A DNA stretch of 64,000 nucleotides from Moniliophthora roreri (taxonomy: Eukaryota; Basidiomycota; Agaricomycetes; Agaricales; Marasmiaceae): the NCBI GenBank assembly GCA_001466705.2, contig LATX02000133.1, forward strand, positions 620,001 to 684,000. The letters run 5' to 3'. The notes under the pieces are model-generated. The model was not told the DNA's origin and searched no databases. It saw nothing but the letters and a program-made list of their open reading frames with translations. How positions within the stretch are numbered: position 1 is the first letter of the stretch; each line of letters begins with the position of its first letter. Made by a program: the position numbers and the translations under genes. This document shows, piece after piece, positions 1 through 11,729 of the stretch.

Positions 1-219
1 GTTCAGCCGCACTCGCTAACAATTGGACCCTACTTGCATCTACTTCCGATTGCCCAGTACATATTTCCATCGGCTTGGAGTGATTTATCGATAGTCTTAT
101 GAAGCTATCCGCCCGCAGGCTCGTGTAGCGGGAATTCGTTTTCAGGTATTCAACAAACCAGAGTACCTAGAGAACAAACGAGATTCCGGTCTGAGAAAGT
201 TCGGCTTCACTTTGCTCCT

Positions 220-1128
220 TTGCAACCTCTGCTGATACCTCGATGGCAGACACCACCATCCTTTGCTCAAGCCAATTTAGTCCTTGCCATCGCTTACGAG
301 CTTGCGCAACGTCCCAATGTAAAAATACATATTGCATCTTTTTGCAAACTCCAGAAACGCGTTGCGAAACTATCGACAGTCCTACCTGATACACCCAAAC
401 CCATCCAATTCCATGCCATGGTCCTGGTTATGAAGGAGCTCTCGCTTGGAGGACTTCCGTATTCGAGGTAGCCCATCCTGCAGGATGTGGCGCGCTCCGG
501 AGCTACCGGTGGCTCGTGGATGGCTTGATGCCATGGACAGTTCTTATAAACCTAGGCTCGCACGTTACATCTACCATGGATCATGTTCATCAAGTTGCGG
601 GCGGAATAGATATCTTCCTAGACGAGGTTGCAGAAGCTCGAGTACTTTGGAAAGTGATAGCAGACGACGAAGTCTAAAGTGCGTTGCATGTGTGCGGTGT
701 GTGTCATCCAAGCATGGTATGCTCCGTGCATCATGGAGGTGCGAGCTCGTTCTTCGAGACTATCTCGTACGTCATTGGCTTTCGAGTTCATTGATGTGCT
801 CTCTGACCAGGTACACAGCGTTGGCGTTCCCCATGTTATTTTGCCGGTATGGTATAACGCATATGGCTACGGAAGGCGGGTCGAGTTACTTCGTGTTGGT
901 GTATGGGGTAGCCCGACAAGTGCACCGTATGCGGAGGCCAAGGAATTTGGGGCGGCTTTGGTTAAGGTGGTCGGTAATAGCCACAACGGAGGCGAGGTAC
1001 GAAGAAATGCGAGCGATCTCGCAAAGACATCATGTGAAGTACGGAGATTTGGAAGGCTGCTGCTGATAGCATTTCGAAGATGTTTGGAAAAAGCTGGTCT
1101 GATCGCCCGACTTGTTTTCCTTACATGA
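220..1128 (+). pseudogene. Decayed family-1 UDP-glycosyltransferase
   Basis: Remnant of a fungal GT1 sugar transferase. The N-terminal part (from 220, frame 1) reads like the acceptor-domain start of the family, with LVLAIAYELAQRPNVKIHIA near 259-318. From about 540 in frame 3 comes the donor-domain strand VLINLGSHVT, then an in-frame TAA at 675-677, then the nucleotide-sugar signature HHGGASSFFE at about 729-758. A 52-bp GT-AG intron (767-818, gtacgt...cacag, branch-like CTCTGAC) joins this exactly to VGVPHVILPVWYN in frame 1, ending at 1128. The roughly 220 residues normally found between the N-terminal part and VLINLGSHVT, and about 30 residues before HHGG, are missing. The family and the intron are read directly from the sequence; loss of function is inferred from the stop and the deletions. 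A badly assembled intact gene is the alternative. Confidence 0.72.
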
Positions 1129-1296
1129 TTTATCAATAATTTGTTGCATGTAGGATGAATTTTAGCTGTTGATTGTCTAATAGTTGAAGGAAGTCGAACC
1201 TGCGCTCAAAGAGATTTGGGGTATGGTTGATGGCTTAATGAAACTCGTATCCGGTGCCTCCTCCACAGGTTGCCAACGTAGCTACCACGCCTGCCG

Positions 1297-1320
1297 GCTT
1301 GAAGCTTGAAGCTTGAAGCT
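1297..1320. repeat. Short 7-bp tandem repeat
   Basis: Three and a half copies of GCTTGAA in the spacer between the glycosyltransferase remnant and the small spliced gene. The rest of the 1129-1480 spacer shows no other recognisable feature. Confidence 0.8.
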
Positions 1321-1480
1321 GACCATGGAATCGAGAAGTTCTATTATTAGCCCCGATACGCCTTAGGCCTACAGCTGTACTTCCCGTTTAGGTCAAGTGG
1401 GGACCCCGTCATAGACCGCGCGAGGTCCTCGTTGGACCTGTGATGCCATCGCGCAGCAATACATTTCTCTCTTGACCGCC

Positions 1481-1750
1481 ATGGCCCACATCCAAACACC
1501 AGGCATGGACCCGCCCGTCGAGACGATTACAGAATGGCGGGAAGGAAATGATAGGGTGGTAGAGAGAGAATCGCCAGGTGAAGATGTACGCTACACTCGC
1601 TGCTTCTCTTTCCTTACTGCTGATACTCTTGGCTCTTCATAGGTAGAGGTCGAAGTAATTCATGATAAGAATGCACAACCATCGGTCTTGGGCCGCTTGC
1701 GAGATCGTTTACATCAGCTAAGGAGCAGATTCTTGGGAAAGAAGTTATAG
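1481..1750 (+). CDS. Small two-exon gene, 70-residue protein of unknown function
   Basis: Exon 1 is 1481-1585 (35 codons, starting MAHIQTPGMDPPVETI). A 57-bp intron, 1586-1642, has donor gtacgc, branch-like ctgat and acceptor atag. Exon 2 is 1643-1750 (35 codons plus TAG). The splice is phase 0 and keeps the frame; without splicing the frame stops at the acceptor tag (1640-1642), giving 54 residues. The product has an acidic, hydrophilic first half and a basic amphipathic C-terminus (LGRLRDRLHQLRSRFLGKKL) that could bind a membrane surface or partner, which is inference. No family is recognised. It lies head to tail with the glycosyltransferase remnant and converges on the Trs33 gene, with 241 bp between stop codons. 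The consistent splice makes it more than a chance ORF, but no homologue is known to me. Confidence 0.55.
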
Positions 1751-1991
1751 CAGGACGGATTCGAGGATATAATGGTGTTATTTACAGTGATACTCATTGG
1801 GTATATGATATTGGACCACAGGGTGCTCTGCTTGTTCCATGATACTCATATCTTGTGCTGTGTAAACTGAATGTAGATCATGAGTGACAAGGGAGGAATG
1901 ATCAAAGCCAAGGGTGCGCACCGTACAATGAATCCATGAGCGTTGAGCATCTAAATACATTTCTGAGCATATGACGTTCTCACATTTCGTA

Positions 1992-2906
1992 CTATGAGTT
2001 TCTTGGTATCTTCACTTGAAATGTACCTGTAGTTTGATCAGTGGCGTTTGAGGTCAACCTGGAGAGAGTTTACATTGAGGTAGAGAGTTGATCTCGGGAG
2101 TCACAGTGACTCCTTGATATCCAAGCCTGGATAGGACACCTTTAATTATGCCAGCAGGCATTGCGACGTACTAGGAATAAATTATCAGCGACAATTTCGA
2201 CGACTCAATAAGAACGTTTGTACAAGTTTTGCCCGTTTCATGGCTTCAGGTCGACCTCGCCATGACGAAAGGCGTGATATAGTCTTGAAGGAGTTATCTT
2301 GCAGAACATACACTCCCTGTGAACAAGATTAGGGTGACCCGAGAGAGGTGATATTTGGCATCCACGCACGCGATGGTTCGTTCGGAGATTATCGACCTGC
2401 TTATCCCAGAACGCAGCCCAGACATCTTTGCATATAAACTTGATCACGTCCAGCGTTTCTGTGAACAGTGGTCGATCCCGGCAAAGTCTGCAAAGTGCAT
2501 AAGTGCCAGATTTGAGGTAAACACCGAGTACACACCTCTCTGCGAAATTGGCTCCAACATGCATCCCAATGGCCTCAAGCCGTATCCGGATGGCTTCTTC
2601 TTCCTCGTCAACCATTGCTACTGCCTTTCCAGTGTTTCGCGAGTTCAAACTCGTCACTGAATCCCTAGGCGTCGATGGTTGAGTTACTGCTGGCGCTGGC
2701 GGTATTAAGCCTGCTTCGAGCATCTCTTGTTCGATTTTCTTAGACCTCGCTGTCGCTACGGCCGAGGATTCACGTAGAGTATTGACAACTTCGATCAACA
2801 AATAGTCCATCATTGCCCCGTCAACGAATCGCATCGGAGGTTCAGCTAAAGCTGCCAATGAGCTCATTGGCTTTGACGAAGCTTGAGAGGAATTGCGTGA
2901 GGTCAT
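1992..2906 (-). CDS. TRS33: TRAPP complex subunit Trs33/TRAPPC6
   Basis: Predicted TRAPP tethering-complex subunit acting with Bet3-family partners in ER-Golgi and Golgi traffic. Five exons read on the minus strand: 2906-2536, 2487-2370, 2316-2224, 2170-2074 and 2026-1992, with introns of 48, 53, 53 and 47 bp. All have GT-AG ends and keep the frame, giving 237 residues. Family hallmarks after splicing are MDYLLIEVVNTL (N-terminal helix), a Ser/Pro-rich insert, GMHVGANFAERLCRDRP, DVIKFICKDVWAAFWDKQVD, LRTNHRGVYVLQDNSF, and a C-terminal half ending PEINSLPQC-TFQVKIPRNS. The Bet3-like core is complete; the N-terminal extension and the insert make it longer than the roughly 160-residue animal proteins, as is usual in fungi. 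It starts 177 bp from the UBR1 start on the opposite strand. Family assignment is firm; the exact start is the first ATG of the open frame. Confidence 0.93.
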
Positions 2907-3083
2907 TGTGGAAGAGAGTAAAGAGAGGGGTCCGAGTTACTGTTAGTGTCAGACTCACGCGCCGTTGTCACTCCTGACCTCGGACTTCGACCATCCTTTA
3001 TATGCCACTCATCGATCCCGCATTTTGACCGAGGATCAAATAGCTCGCCCCAGGTTGACGAAGAAAGGGAGAATTGTGGAGGA
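2907..3083. promoter_or_regulatory. Shared divergent promoter region, TRS33 / UBR1
   Basis: The 177 bp between the two start codons must carry both promoters unless UBR1 starts at the upstream in-frame ATG 2946, which would leave only 39 bp. No clear TATA box is visible, as is common for housekeeping genes. Confidence 0.55.
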
Positions 3084-6000
3084 ATGTCTGCTATATCGTC
3101 CTTTTTTCCGTCCAAGTTCTTGCCTTCATCATCTATGAACCCTCGGGAACGCGCTGTCGACCCTTTGTCGCAACTTAGATTCACTCTAGAAACTATGCCA
3201 GGCCAGAGAAAATACACTTTTACTGCAGCGACTCGAGCAGAGATTCTCTCAGAGTTGTATGATGCGTTTTGGGGATCTTATGCGCATCTCTTTTTGCCGC
3301 TGTCGAACTCAAATCTACCTATGCATGCTATGCTCAGCGAGGTGCAGGCTTCGGTTGGATTTTGTGGAGCAGGGAATAATGGGCCATTGGTGCCGGGGAG
3401 ACCGTGCGCACATGTGCTAAAGAAGGGCGAGAGTTGTTTCCGATGCAAGTGAGTCTCATGTTCTAGATATTGCGCGAGTCATTTATTGACACTCTTTTCA
3501 GAGATTGTGCTCTGGATGACAGCTGCGTGATATGCTCAAGATGCTTTCATGCCACTGATCATGAAGGTCATAACGTCAGTTTCTTCATCGCTCAACAATC
3601 TGGCGGATGCTGCGACTGTGGAGACGAAGAAGCTTGGAGAGTCCCTATGAATTGTCCCTTTCATCCACCTGCCAATACTGCCACCGAAGGTTCTTCAGAA
3701 CCTCACCCTTCTCCGAACACTAACGTACCTCCAGTGAAGGATTATCCATTTCGTGTCACGGTGCCACCAGAGTTACGGGAGACGATGCATCGAACTGTGG
3801 GATATGCCTTGGATTTTGTTTTGGACACCATGGACTACTCTCCAGATGAACCATCTGTGCCAGCGAACGAGGCAGATCTTCGTCTACAGCCATCCGCAGA
3901 CCCTATGATGAAGGATCAGTACTGTGTCATTGTATGGAATGATGACAAGCACTCATTTGACGAGGTCATAAAGCTCATATGTGACCTCACTGGACGATCT
4001 CGCGAGGAGGCTGCAGAAATTACACAGCGCATCGACGAGAATGGTCGAGAGATCATCGATATGAGCACGGATGTACCTCGTCTACTCGAGATGGCTCAGA
4101 CAATCGCTCAGATTGACTTGGGCGTTACCATTCGGAGAGCCTACGATACGTTCCGAGAACAGGTTGCTTCGGTCATTATCGAATGGCTAGTAGATCTGAC
4201 GCAGTGTCGACTTGGTACCGATACAGTCATTCTACGAGAGATTATAGCCGAGGAATTGTTATCGAAACGGAAACGTGATAATACCTCTGCCTACAATGCC
4301 CAGGGACTGCATTCGCTACCGGATATTCGTGACCCCGCGAGGATAGACTCACTTTTCCTCTCTCATACGAGGCTATGGAAGAAGCCACGGTTAAGCCTCA
4401 AGGAGATCTATACTGCAGTTCTTACATTGGGTCGCAACCACAAACTCGCTGTCGGTCAGTATCTCAGTAAACGATCGTCTTCGCTTTATCACTCACATCT
4501 TTGAACAGCGGGCCATTTTGCTACAGTGTACAATCGAGTTGTTGATGCATATCTCCTCGTTGACCGTGAAGCAGAAACTTCCATCAAATACTTCGCTCTA
4601 CAACTGTTCACTGTTCCCTCCGTCGCCACACACATCGTTCGAAACCACAAGCTCATCACACGTCTCCTCTCCATAATCACGGCCTTCTTCACTAATCAAA
4701 TTACCGAGAAGCACATTGCCTATCCTCCCAATTCCAGCATCACTACATTGGATGTTGACACCTTTCCTTTCAAGTCGAAACGGTTCATGCCCGTTTTCAG
4801 TGACTTACGCTACTTGTGCAACAATGAACCAGTTCAAGATCTGATCGCGCACAACCCGGAATTCATCACACAATTCGCCAAAACTTGTCTCCTCTTCATG
4901 TGTGTCAATCCCAGTAAACGGGCAGTGACAAGTCACGTAGAGTTCGAGACTGATGCGTGGATTAGCGTTTTCAACGTCACGTTGTCGCTATCCAGGGTTA
5001 TCAAGGTGTATGGGGCAGCATTCAGTCGTGCGACAACGGCTGAATTGGTGTCTGCGATCTCGACGGTGATGCATAACATTTTGATGGTGTGCACGTTGAA
5101 CGAGGAACGGCTAGACCGAACCAAGTTCAATCCGATAACCTTTCATGAAGTCGTTTTTGGAGATGCTTCTTATAATGTTGTCGAATTCGATGTTCTAGAA
5201 GGATGGGTTAGTTTCCACCATTCGTTGCATTGGTTGTTGGCGGAGCTTTTCAAGCACGTCGATCTACTGTCGGAGGAGAAATTGCATGAAGTAGGGATGA
5301 GTAGTGTCAGGGATATTGTGTTCAGGCGAGCAAGTGAGCAGGCGATGCTGACAGTGATTGATTTCCCCCTCAGAGGTAAGTATCCTTCAAGCCTCTCTTG
5401 CGTCATATTGGTCACATATTGGACTTAGTGCTCGCAATGATAGCCCAAATCCGAAATGGACTTTGGGTTCGAAACGGCTTTGCCATTCGTGGCCAATTAT
5501 TGCACTATAGAGACTTCATGCTCCGAGAACTCTGCTACGACCAAGACCTCTTCATTCTACAAGTCGCCTTGATTATTCTTGACCCCAATACCGTGATAGT
5601 CTCCATCCTTGATCGGTTTAGTCTTTTAGGCTACTTCTCCGGAGCGTTCTTACACTCAACCTACGACGCGGCTCAACTATCAGGCATGGTTGAAGAACTG
5701 CTATACGTTTTCATCACCATCCTGAGCGAGACCGCAAGCATCTCAAAAATGTCATTAAAACGCCAAATCCGTCGCGAAATCGTGCACACACTGGCACTAG
5801 GGCCGTGCACGTATACCGATCTTGTCAAGCGTGTGTCGGAGCGATTAGTGGAAGATGCCTGCTTTGAAGGGGTGCTTAAGTCGGTTTCGACCTTCAAGCC
5901 TCCTGAAACCACTTCGGACACCGGCTTATACGAGCTGAAAGACGAAGTATATGATGAGGTTAACCCCTTCTTCTACCATTACACGAGGAATAAGCGTGAG

Positions 6001-8786
6001 GAGGTCGAGGTTATCCTCAAGAATAGGTTGAAGAAAAAGAACCCCAGAGTATCGGATCCTGTGCTCATACCAAGCCCAATGGAAGCCATCGACGGACCGT
6101 TTTCCATCATCACATCCACGTTCGAGTCAGAGGCTCTACTTCAAGTCGTGTTCTATTCCATATACAATGTCCTCGTCCTCACAACATCCTCTGGAACAGC
6201 GCCTCCATCAGGAGAAGCCATCTTGGATCAGGTTTTGCATCTTGTCATGCTCGCCATCGTAGAACGTGCACGCATTTTCTGTACACTTGCGTCGGTTAGA
6301 TCGTTCGAGGAAGAGAAGAACTTGATTGATGTCCTTTGCACCCTCGAGCACAACGACAACTTCAAGCCTTACAAGGCCCGCGTTTTTTGGATTCTAAATG
6401 AAATGGAGAAGCACGCCCCTCTCGAAGTCCAGAGTCGTAGGTTCATACCAAGCACTTCAGACGCACCGGATCCAGAGGAGATGAGGAAGAAAGCTGCCAA
6501 AGCGAGGCAGGAAGCCATTATGAAGCAGATGAAGGCCCAGCAGGACAGCTTTGCCCTCAACTTCGACGATGTCGATGACCAGGAAGACGAGGACATGGAA
6601 GATGCTGACCAGCAAGAGGTCACGTATGGTACTTGCATCGTCTGCCAAGAAAATCTCACGTCAGCAAGAAGTTTTGGTACCTTGGGGTTGGTTCAGCCCA
6701 GTCGACTCATTCGACGGCAGCCTGACAGTTCAATCGCACATTTGAACCATGTCCTACAGGCGCCGACGTCCATGGATCGTTCAGTCACATCTCCGCTGCC
6801 AACAACATTTCCTCCCAAGGATGCCGACGCCCTGGATGCGAAGGTAGGCACGACTCTCAATTACGACGGATTCCCGAATTCATACACTCGCTTTGGATTG
6901 CACGCGTCTGTATGCAGCCATATGATGCACTTGGACTGTTTTCATGTGTACAGTGTTTCTATTCGACAGAGGCATCGTGCGCAAGCGACCAGAAACCATC
7001 CAGAGACTATTCCGCGCAAGGAATATATCTGTCCATTGTGCAAAAGCCTCGGAAATGTGATCATTCCGGTCACTAGTGCCCCAAATACACCGCTTAACGC
7101 AGTTGGATTCTCCGATTGGACTCGGTCAGCGGGTATCGGCATCTTAAAGTCGAAGCCTGATCCACAATTGGAATCACTCCAGTTCAGAAATGGTACCGGA
7201 GAATTCGTATTCTGGAGTGCGCAGGACTCAGGGTACACCTCTATATTGAGGAGTCAGGTTGAGGGTGCCGATTCCATGAAGATGGTTGACACTGTCATGA
7301 TCGTTTCCAAATCTTTGTCACAGCAGACTCGGCACCTAAGGGAGCGGCAGGAGCCGGAACTCGGTGAACGTGGGGCTGGTATATACCTCCCGGAAGAATT
7401 GATTGCCTATACCATCAGCGCCATAGAAGTGGCTCAACGCGGCATCGACTGCGGGGAAGGCTTGGTCACGGACAACTTGTCGGAATCCCAGATGAAGATG
7501 ATTCGGGGACTTCTGACTGTCCTCATGAAACTTGCTGGGGCCCATTTCAAAGGGCGTCCCGATGAAGGCCGTGATGCGATGCGGCAGGCTATTGTCAAGC
7601 GACTCCTGCCAGAGTGGAGTCGGAGTTCCTTGACCTCGTTTTCATTCCCTCTACTCCTTCGAGACCCATTCACGGTTCTTGTAGAGACCGCTGCTGTGGC
7701 TCCCGAAATATTACGCCATGTCCTTGTCCTCACATACTATGCCTGCCTTGCTCGAACGGTTATCGGCCTGGTGTTTATTCTAAACAAGAGCCGTGGCATA
7801 CACAGTACGCCCTTGGCACGACGTACACATGAAGATATTTTTGGAGATGTCAGGATGTTCTTCATGTCTGTAGTCAGGCATTCTCCCATTTTTGAGCACA
7901 CAGCTACGCTGGCGTTCGAGACGTTCGGTGAAGCCCGCATCGAGAAGTTTTTATACTCATTCACACTCCCCTTCTTACGAAAAGCAGCCATTCTATGCCA
8001 TTCGGTATTGCCATCCTCGTTCCCTAAACCCCATTCCGGAATGCCCGAGCGGTGCGAATACGAAAGACTTCTCAGTTTCTTGGGAATTCCCCCGCTTTCC
8101 GATCTCCCCAACCAAGATACCCTTCAGAATGCCTTATCGGGGTGGTGTGCTCATTATGGTCATTCCCATGCAGTGTCGCATCTAAATTCCGGGGTCACAC
8201 TCGATATGCCCTGCATCTACCGCTTAGCCAGGCTTCCTTTGGTTCTAGATAACCTCTTCGTGGACCAAGAAAAGGCCGTAGTTTGTCAGCGGTGTAACAC
8301 TATTCCTACCGATGCAGCGATATGTCTCCTGTGTGGTACAACTGTCTGTTTCCAAAGTACTTGCTGCACTGATCCTGACGAACGTCGTGGTGAATGCAAC
8401 ATGCACACTCGAGAGTGAGTTTCTTATGGCTAGTGATGGCTGTTTCTAGTGCTGACAAGCTCAAAGGTGTGGTGGTGCGATCGGTGTCTATTTCTTGGTT
8501 AAAAGATGCGTCGTCCTATATCTATATGGTAACAGTGGGTCGTTTACTCAGTCGCCATACTTGGATGTTCATGGGGAAGTGGATATATCTATGAGGTCAG
8601 TACATAATAATCTCATGAAACACCACTGTTCCTCACAGTTCCTTATTCAGACGTGGTCGTAGGCAATATCTGCATCATGCTAGGTGGGAAGATATTCGTA
8701 AGACGTGGCTAAACCATAATATCCCAACCGTAATCGCGAGAAAACTGGAAGGCTCGATTGATGCTGGTGGTTGGGAGACACTCTAA
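3084..8786 (+). CDS. UBR1: UBR1-type N-recognin E3 ubiquitin ligase
   Basis: Large RING E3 of the N-degron pathway, which recognises destabilising N-terminal residues and ubiquitinates the substrate with a Rad6-type E2. Six exons: 3084-3448, 3502-4454, 4509-5375, 5429-8414, 8467-8595 and 8651-8786. The introns (53, 54, 53, 52, 55 bp) are all GT-AG and frame-keeping, giving about 1811 residues, in the family range. Domains in order: UBR box at about 107-180 (PCAHVLKKGESCFRC, then CALDDSCVICSRCF and GGCCDCGDEEAW); ClpS-like N-domain at about 258-330 (VIVWNDDKHSFDEV) for bulky N-termini; a conserved helical core including FPLRVLAMIAQIRNGLWVRN across the third splice; an acidic stretch (NFDDVDDQEDEDMED) just before a RING-H2 at about 1131-1266 (CIVC...CSHMMHLDC...CPLC); and a Cys-rich C-terminal cap from about 1680 ending GWETL. 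Start 3084 is chosen because the upstream ATG 2946 would leave a 39-bp divergent promoter; the choice is uncertain. The C-terminal two exons are easily missed without splicing. Confidence 0.95.
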
Positions 8787-9621
8787 TTACGTTCTTTTTC
8801 GAGCGCTTTTAGACTCACAATTCAGGATTTTATGCTACATAGGTTACAGACCATCTCCTCAGACACTTACAGCATCGCATGTAGTTTTATCCAAGTCGCT
8901 TTGTTCTCTTTCGCTCTCACAAGACATTGTACCTTCTGAGCAACATTACCACGTAAAGCAATTGCCATGTACGCAAGTCGTCTATTACCACTTTCAAGCT
9001 TTGGATACTTCACGGGATAGATTCAATTCGATAACTTGCAAAGTAGTAAGAGTACAACGATACAACGAATGACTGGGATAGGGATGTGTGCCCATAAAGG
9101 AAAGGGATTTCTCAAATGATACTGCATCAGGAAAACGGTCAGCTTTACTTTTGTTGCTTGGAAGGCAAAAAATAGCTTAACAAGCCAAAAAAGCAGATTT
9201 TTTCCTTAGAAAGATAATAGTGGCTTAATCGTGAATCTCATTTTGCTTAGACTACTGAAATACTGCTTAGCTTATGGTGCTTTTGCTGGGGTGACTTGAT
9301 CGCTGCACATACTGAATCGGTACCGAATCATGCTTCTAATCCAGGCATCTACCACTTGCTCCTCAATTTGCCTCTGACCATCAATACAAGGGAACTATTG
9401 CGAGGACTGTGGTGACTGGTGTACTGTATGAGTTCTTCTCAGGCTAGTAATCAAAAATTAGCCTCAGGTCAGAACAGCAAATTGAGCTCTACATACTGCT
9501 TGGAAGACAGCCCAGCCATTATGTACACTCTTAATCATGACCAAACACTGTATCGTAACAAGTATGAATCAGGCCTGAGGAGGTAAATGGCAAGATGAAA
9601 AGTTTTTGTACCTTGAGCCAG
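8787..9621. other. UBR1 downstream spacer, no gene seen
   Basis: Holds the UBR1 3' untranslated region and the change from CpG-containing genic sequence to AT-rich, CpG-poor sequence near 9.1 kb. An open frame at 8758-9072 overlaps the UBR1 end in another frame and shows no protein-like features. Confidence 0.6.
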
Positions 9622-10063
9622 TGTTATGCCCATACCCCTTGGCTGAGATAACTCGTACAAGGAACTGGTGTGGCTAACCCTGCATACACATTCCTACCCT
9701 CATGTTTTTACTTCTGCTCTGCATATGTATACTTGTAGCATGTTCTCTTACAGCATGTCCCACAGAGTCCTCATGTAGTTGCATGTGCTAGCCTCGTTGC
9801 TGTAGCCTAGTTAGTATATAAGATGCATGTATGGTACTTTGATATCTCAAGTAGAAGATTAACATTGTTCTATGCAATCTCCCATCTCCCATCTGAACTC
9901 CTCTCTTACTCCTTGTGTGAGACTTCATCTTGTGTGATTCCTTGCCATAGGCAGTAGGGCTGTTGCCGATAGCTTCAGTGAACATGCCTATGTACAGTAC
10001 TCCTTGTATGACTCTCCTTAGTTGTTTGGCCACACTTTCTGTCCCTTCTGCATAGTCCTAACA
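9622..10063 (+). mobile_element. 5' LTR of old gypsy element (gypsy-2)
   Basis: 442 bp with TGTTATGCC...CTAACA ends (TGTTA/TAACA terminal inverted repeat). It is diverged but clearly alignable with 61015-61457, sharing taacattgttctat, gctgttgc..gacagcttcag and a ctaaca end. It is followed about 100 bp later by the gag start of the same element, so it is read as the 5' LTR. No target duplication can be assigned because the 3' end of this element is not seen in place. Confidence 0.65.
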
Positions 10064-10162
10064 GTATCTTCTACTTCTACCTGCTGTTCTATGGACTTTT
10101 TCTCCTCCTATTGACCACATACCACTCTCATATCTTCCTTCACTGCCAAACCCCAGCCTTCC

Positions 10163-10785
10163 ATGGATTCCCACAAGCAACGGCAAGATGACGAACACAA
10201 TTTCCATGTGAGATGTTGGGCTGAAAAGGCTCCTGCCTCATCTGGTAAGGTAGAATGACCCACTCATGCTAAACCTACTTTCCAGACCCAGAGCAACTTC
10301 ATCTGGGAATCCTTGCAGCAACAAGCTGGTCTCTTCACTGGGCCAATGTCCAGTGGATACTATGGCTATGACTCCATCTCTTCCCACCTCAATTGCCAGC
10401 CTGCCTGTGCAGGTACTCCCTTCTCAGGCACTCCCTTCTCAGGCACTCCCTTCTCAGGCACTCCCACCTTTGGATCTGACTTCTCTTTCAACCAACCTAG
10501 CAATTTCAATTCCCCTGACCTTCCTGGTGACTCGGCCAGCCCCAGCACCAATGACAAGGACTATGGTCGGGAACTCTGGTTGAACAGTGGCAGGGAAGGC
10601 TCTGTCTTAGGTTCTGGCCAGTCTTCTAAGCATCCCTGAGATGGGGGTGGCTTAGATGACAGTGGGGATGACAGAGATGATGACAGTGAAGGAGGTAATC
10701 CTGGTGGTGGTGGAGGTGATGACCCACCTCCACCTGATGACAATGGCAGAGGCAACAGAAATGGTGATGAGGATGACACTCCCGA
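10163..10785 (+). pseudogene. gypsy-2 gag, N-terminal part
   Basis: One frame from ATG 10163 (MDSHKQRQDDEHNFH) to the insertion point at 10785, broken by TGA at 10256-10258 and TGA at 10637-10639. It has a Gly/Phe/Ser-rich repeat (GTPFS units), then an acidic Gly/Pro-rich stretch (GGGGGDDPPPPDDNGRGN). This matches the low-complexity leader seen in gag proteins of Agaricomycete gypsy elements. It continues after repeat R1 at 20095. Both stops are one C-to-T change from CGA. Confidence 0.6.
10412..10471 (+). repeat. 15-bp coding minisatellite in gypsy-2 gag
   Basis: Three full units of GGCACTCCCTTCTCA (the first with T for C) plus a partial fourth, encoding repeated GTPFS in the gag frame. Confidence 0.85.
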
Positions 10786-11729
10786 TGATATGCATAACTT
10801 TTACCTTTTGTTTCACACACAAATAGAGAATATTTTGCACTTTTATAGTTGAAAATGAAATATATAAGGGAATTGAGGACTAGTGTGACCCCTGAGCAGC
10901 TAGTCAAAGCCAGTAGTAGAGAAGAATACAAAATATTAGCAGAGTAATGGTTGATGGTAGGCCATACAAGGGTATCTGACCACTGCTAGTATGAAAATAA
11001 AAAGTGAATCTGAACACAGAGGAGCATCCCAAAACCTGTAGGGAACCACACTACATAATACTTCTCTATTGAAAGCATACCAAAGGGAATATTTTCACTT
11101 TTAACAATATTTTCAATCTATACCCAGCTTGAAGGAAGAATAAAAGTCTTCAATAATACACATATGAGAATATTATTGAGAAATGGATATGAAACAGAGG
11201 ATGACAAATTATCAGTGAGGGATACTTGAGATACTGAACATCAAATTAGAGGAATGAAATAGATGATTGGCTACCAGAAGGGTGCCTGTATCACAGAAAA
11301 ATGGAAGACAAAGCTGTATGACGAGAAGCCAGCATGGCTGAGCTTACACATATACTTTAAACATAGCAATAGAAGCATATTACATGTCTAGAGAACAGAT
11401 GATAGTAGACAGAAAAGGAAGGAACTGTACAGAGTGGCATGGAAGTATAATATTTTAAAACAGAGTCGGAAGAAGAGCCATTTGATAGAGAAAATTGCAA
11501 ATGGTTAGTGTCAGAAGACTGCATAATTGTTATAGAAAAAGAATAAAAGAGTTTATGGCTATGAAGCCTGACTACAATTGGACACTGTGACAGAGAAGTT
11601 ACCAAACACAGCTCAGTTTTATTTGTATGTGTAACAGATATATTAGATTATTTATGTTGTAGGGTATATAAGGGGATGTGTTTTGTAGGTGGAAGGCAGG
11701 AGAGATACTGCCTACCGATTACCAGAGTG

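Noticed and set aside
220..1128. Calling the glycosyltransferase functional
   Set aside because: In-frame TAA at 675 and two large internal gaps relative to the family remain even after allowing for the clear intron.
3449..3501. Apparent frameshifts in UBR1 and TRS33
   Set aside because: Every frame change is explained by a GT-AG intron of 47-55 bp that restores conserved motifs, so no frameshift is called.
6369..6659. Antisense ORFs across the UBR1 acidic region
   Set aside because: Ser-rich translations are the reverse reading of Asp/Glu codons; shadows of UBR1.
8758..9072. 104-codon ORF after UBR1
   Set aside because: Starts inside the last UBR1 exon in a different frame and extends into the 3' region; no protein-like features.
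10266..10583. Second plus-strand ORF with LPSQALPSQ repeats over the gypsy-2 gag
   Set aside because: It is the same 15-bp minisatellite read in another frame; the gag frame (GTPFS) continues on both sides and fits known gag leaders.
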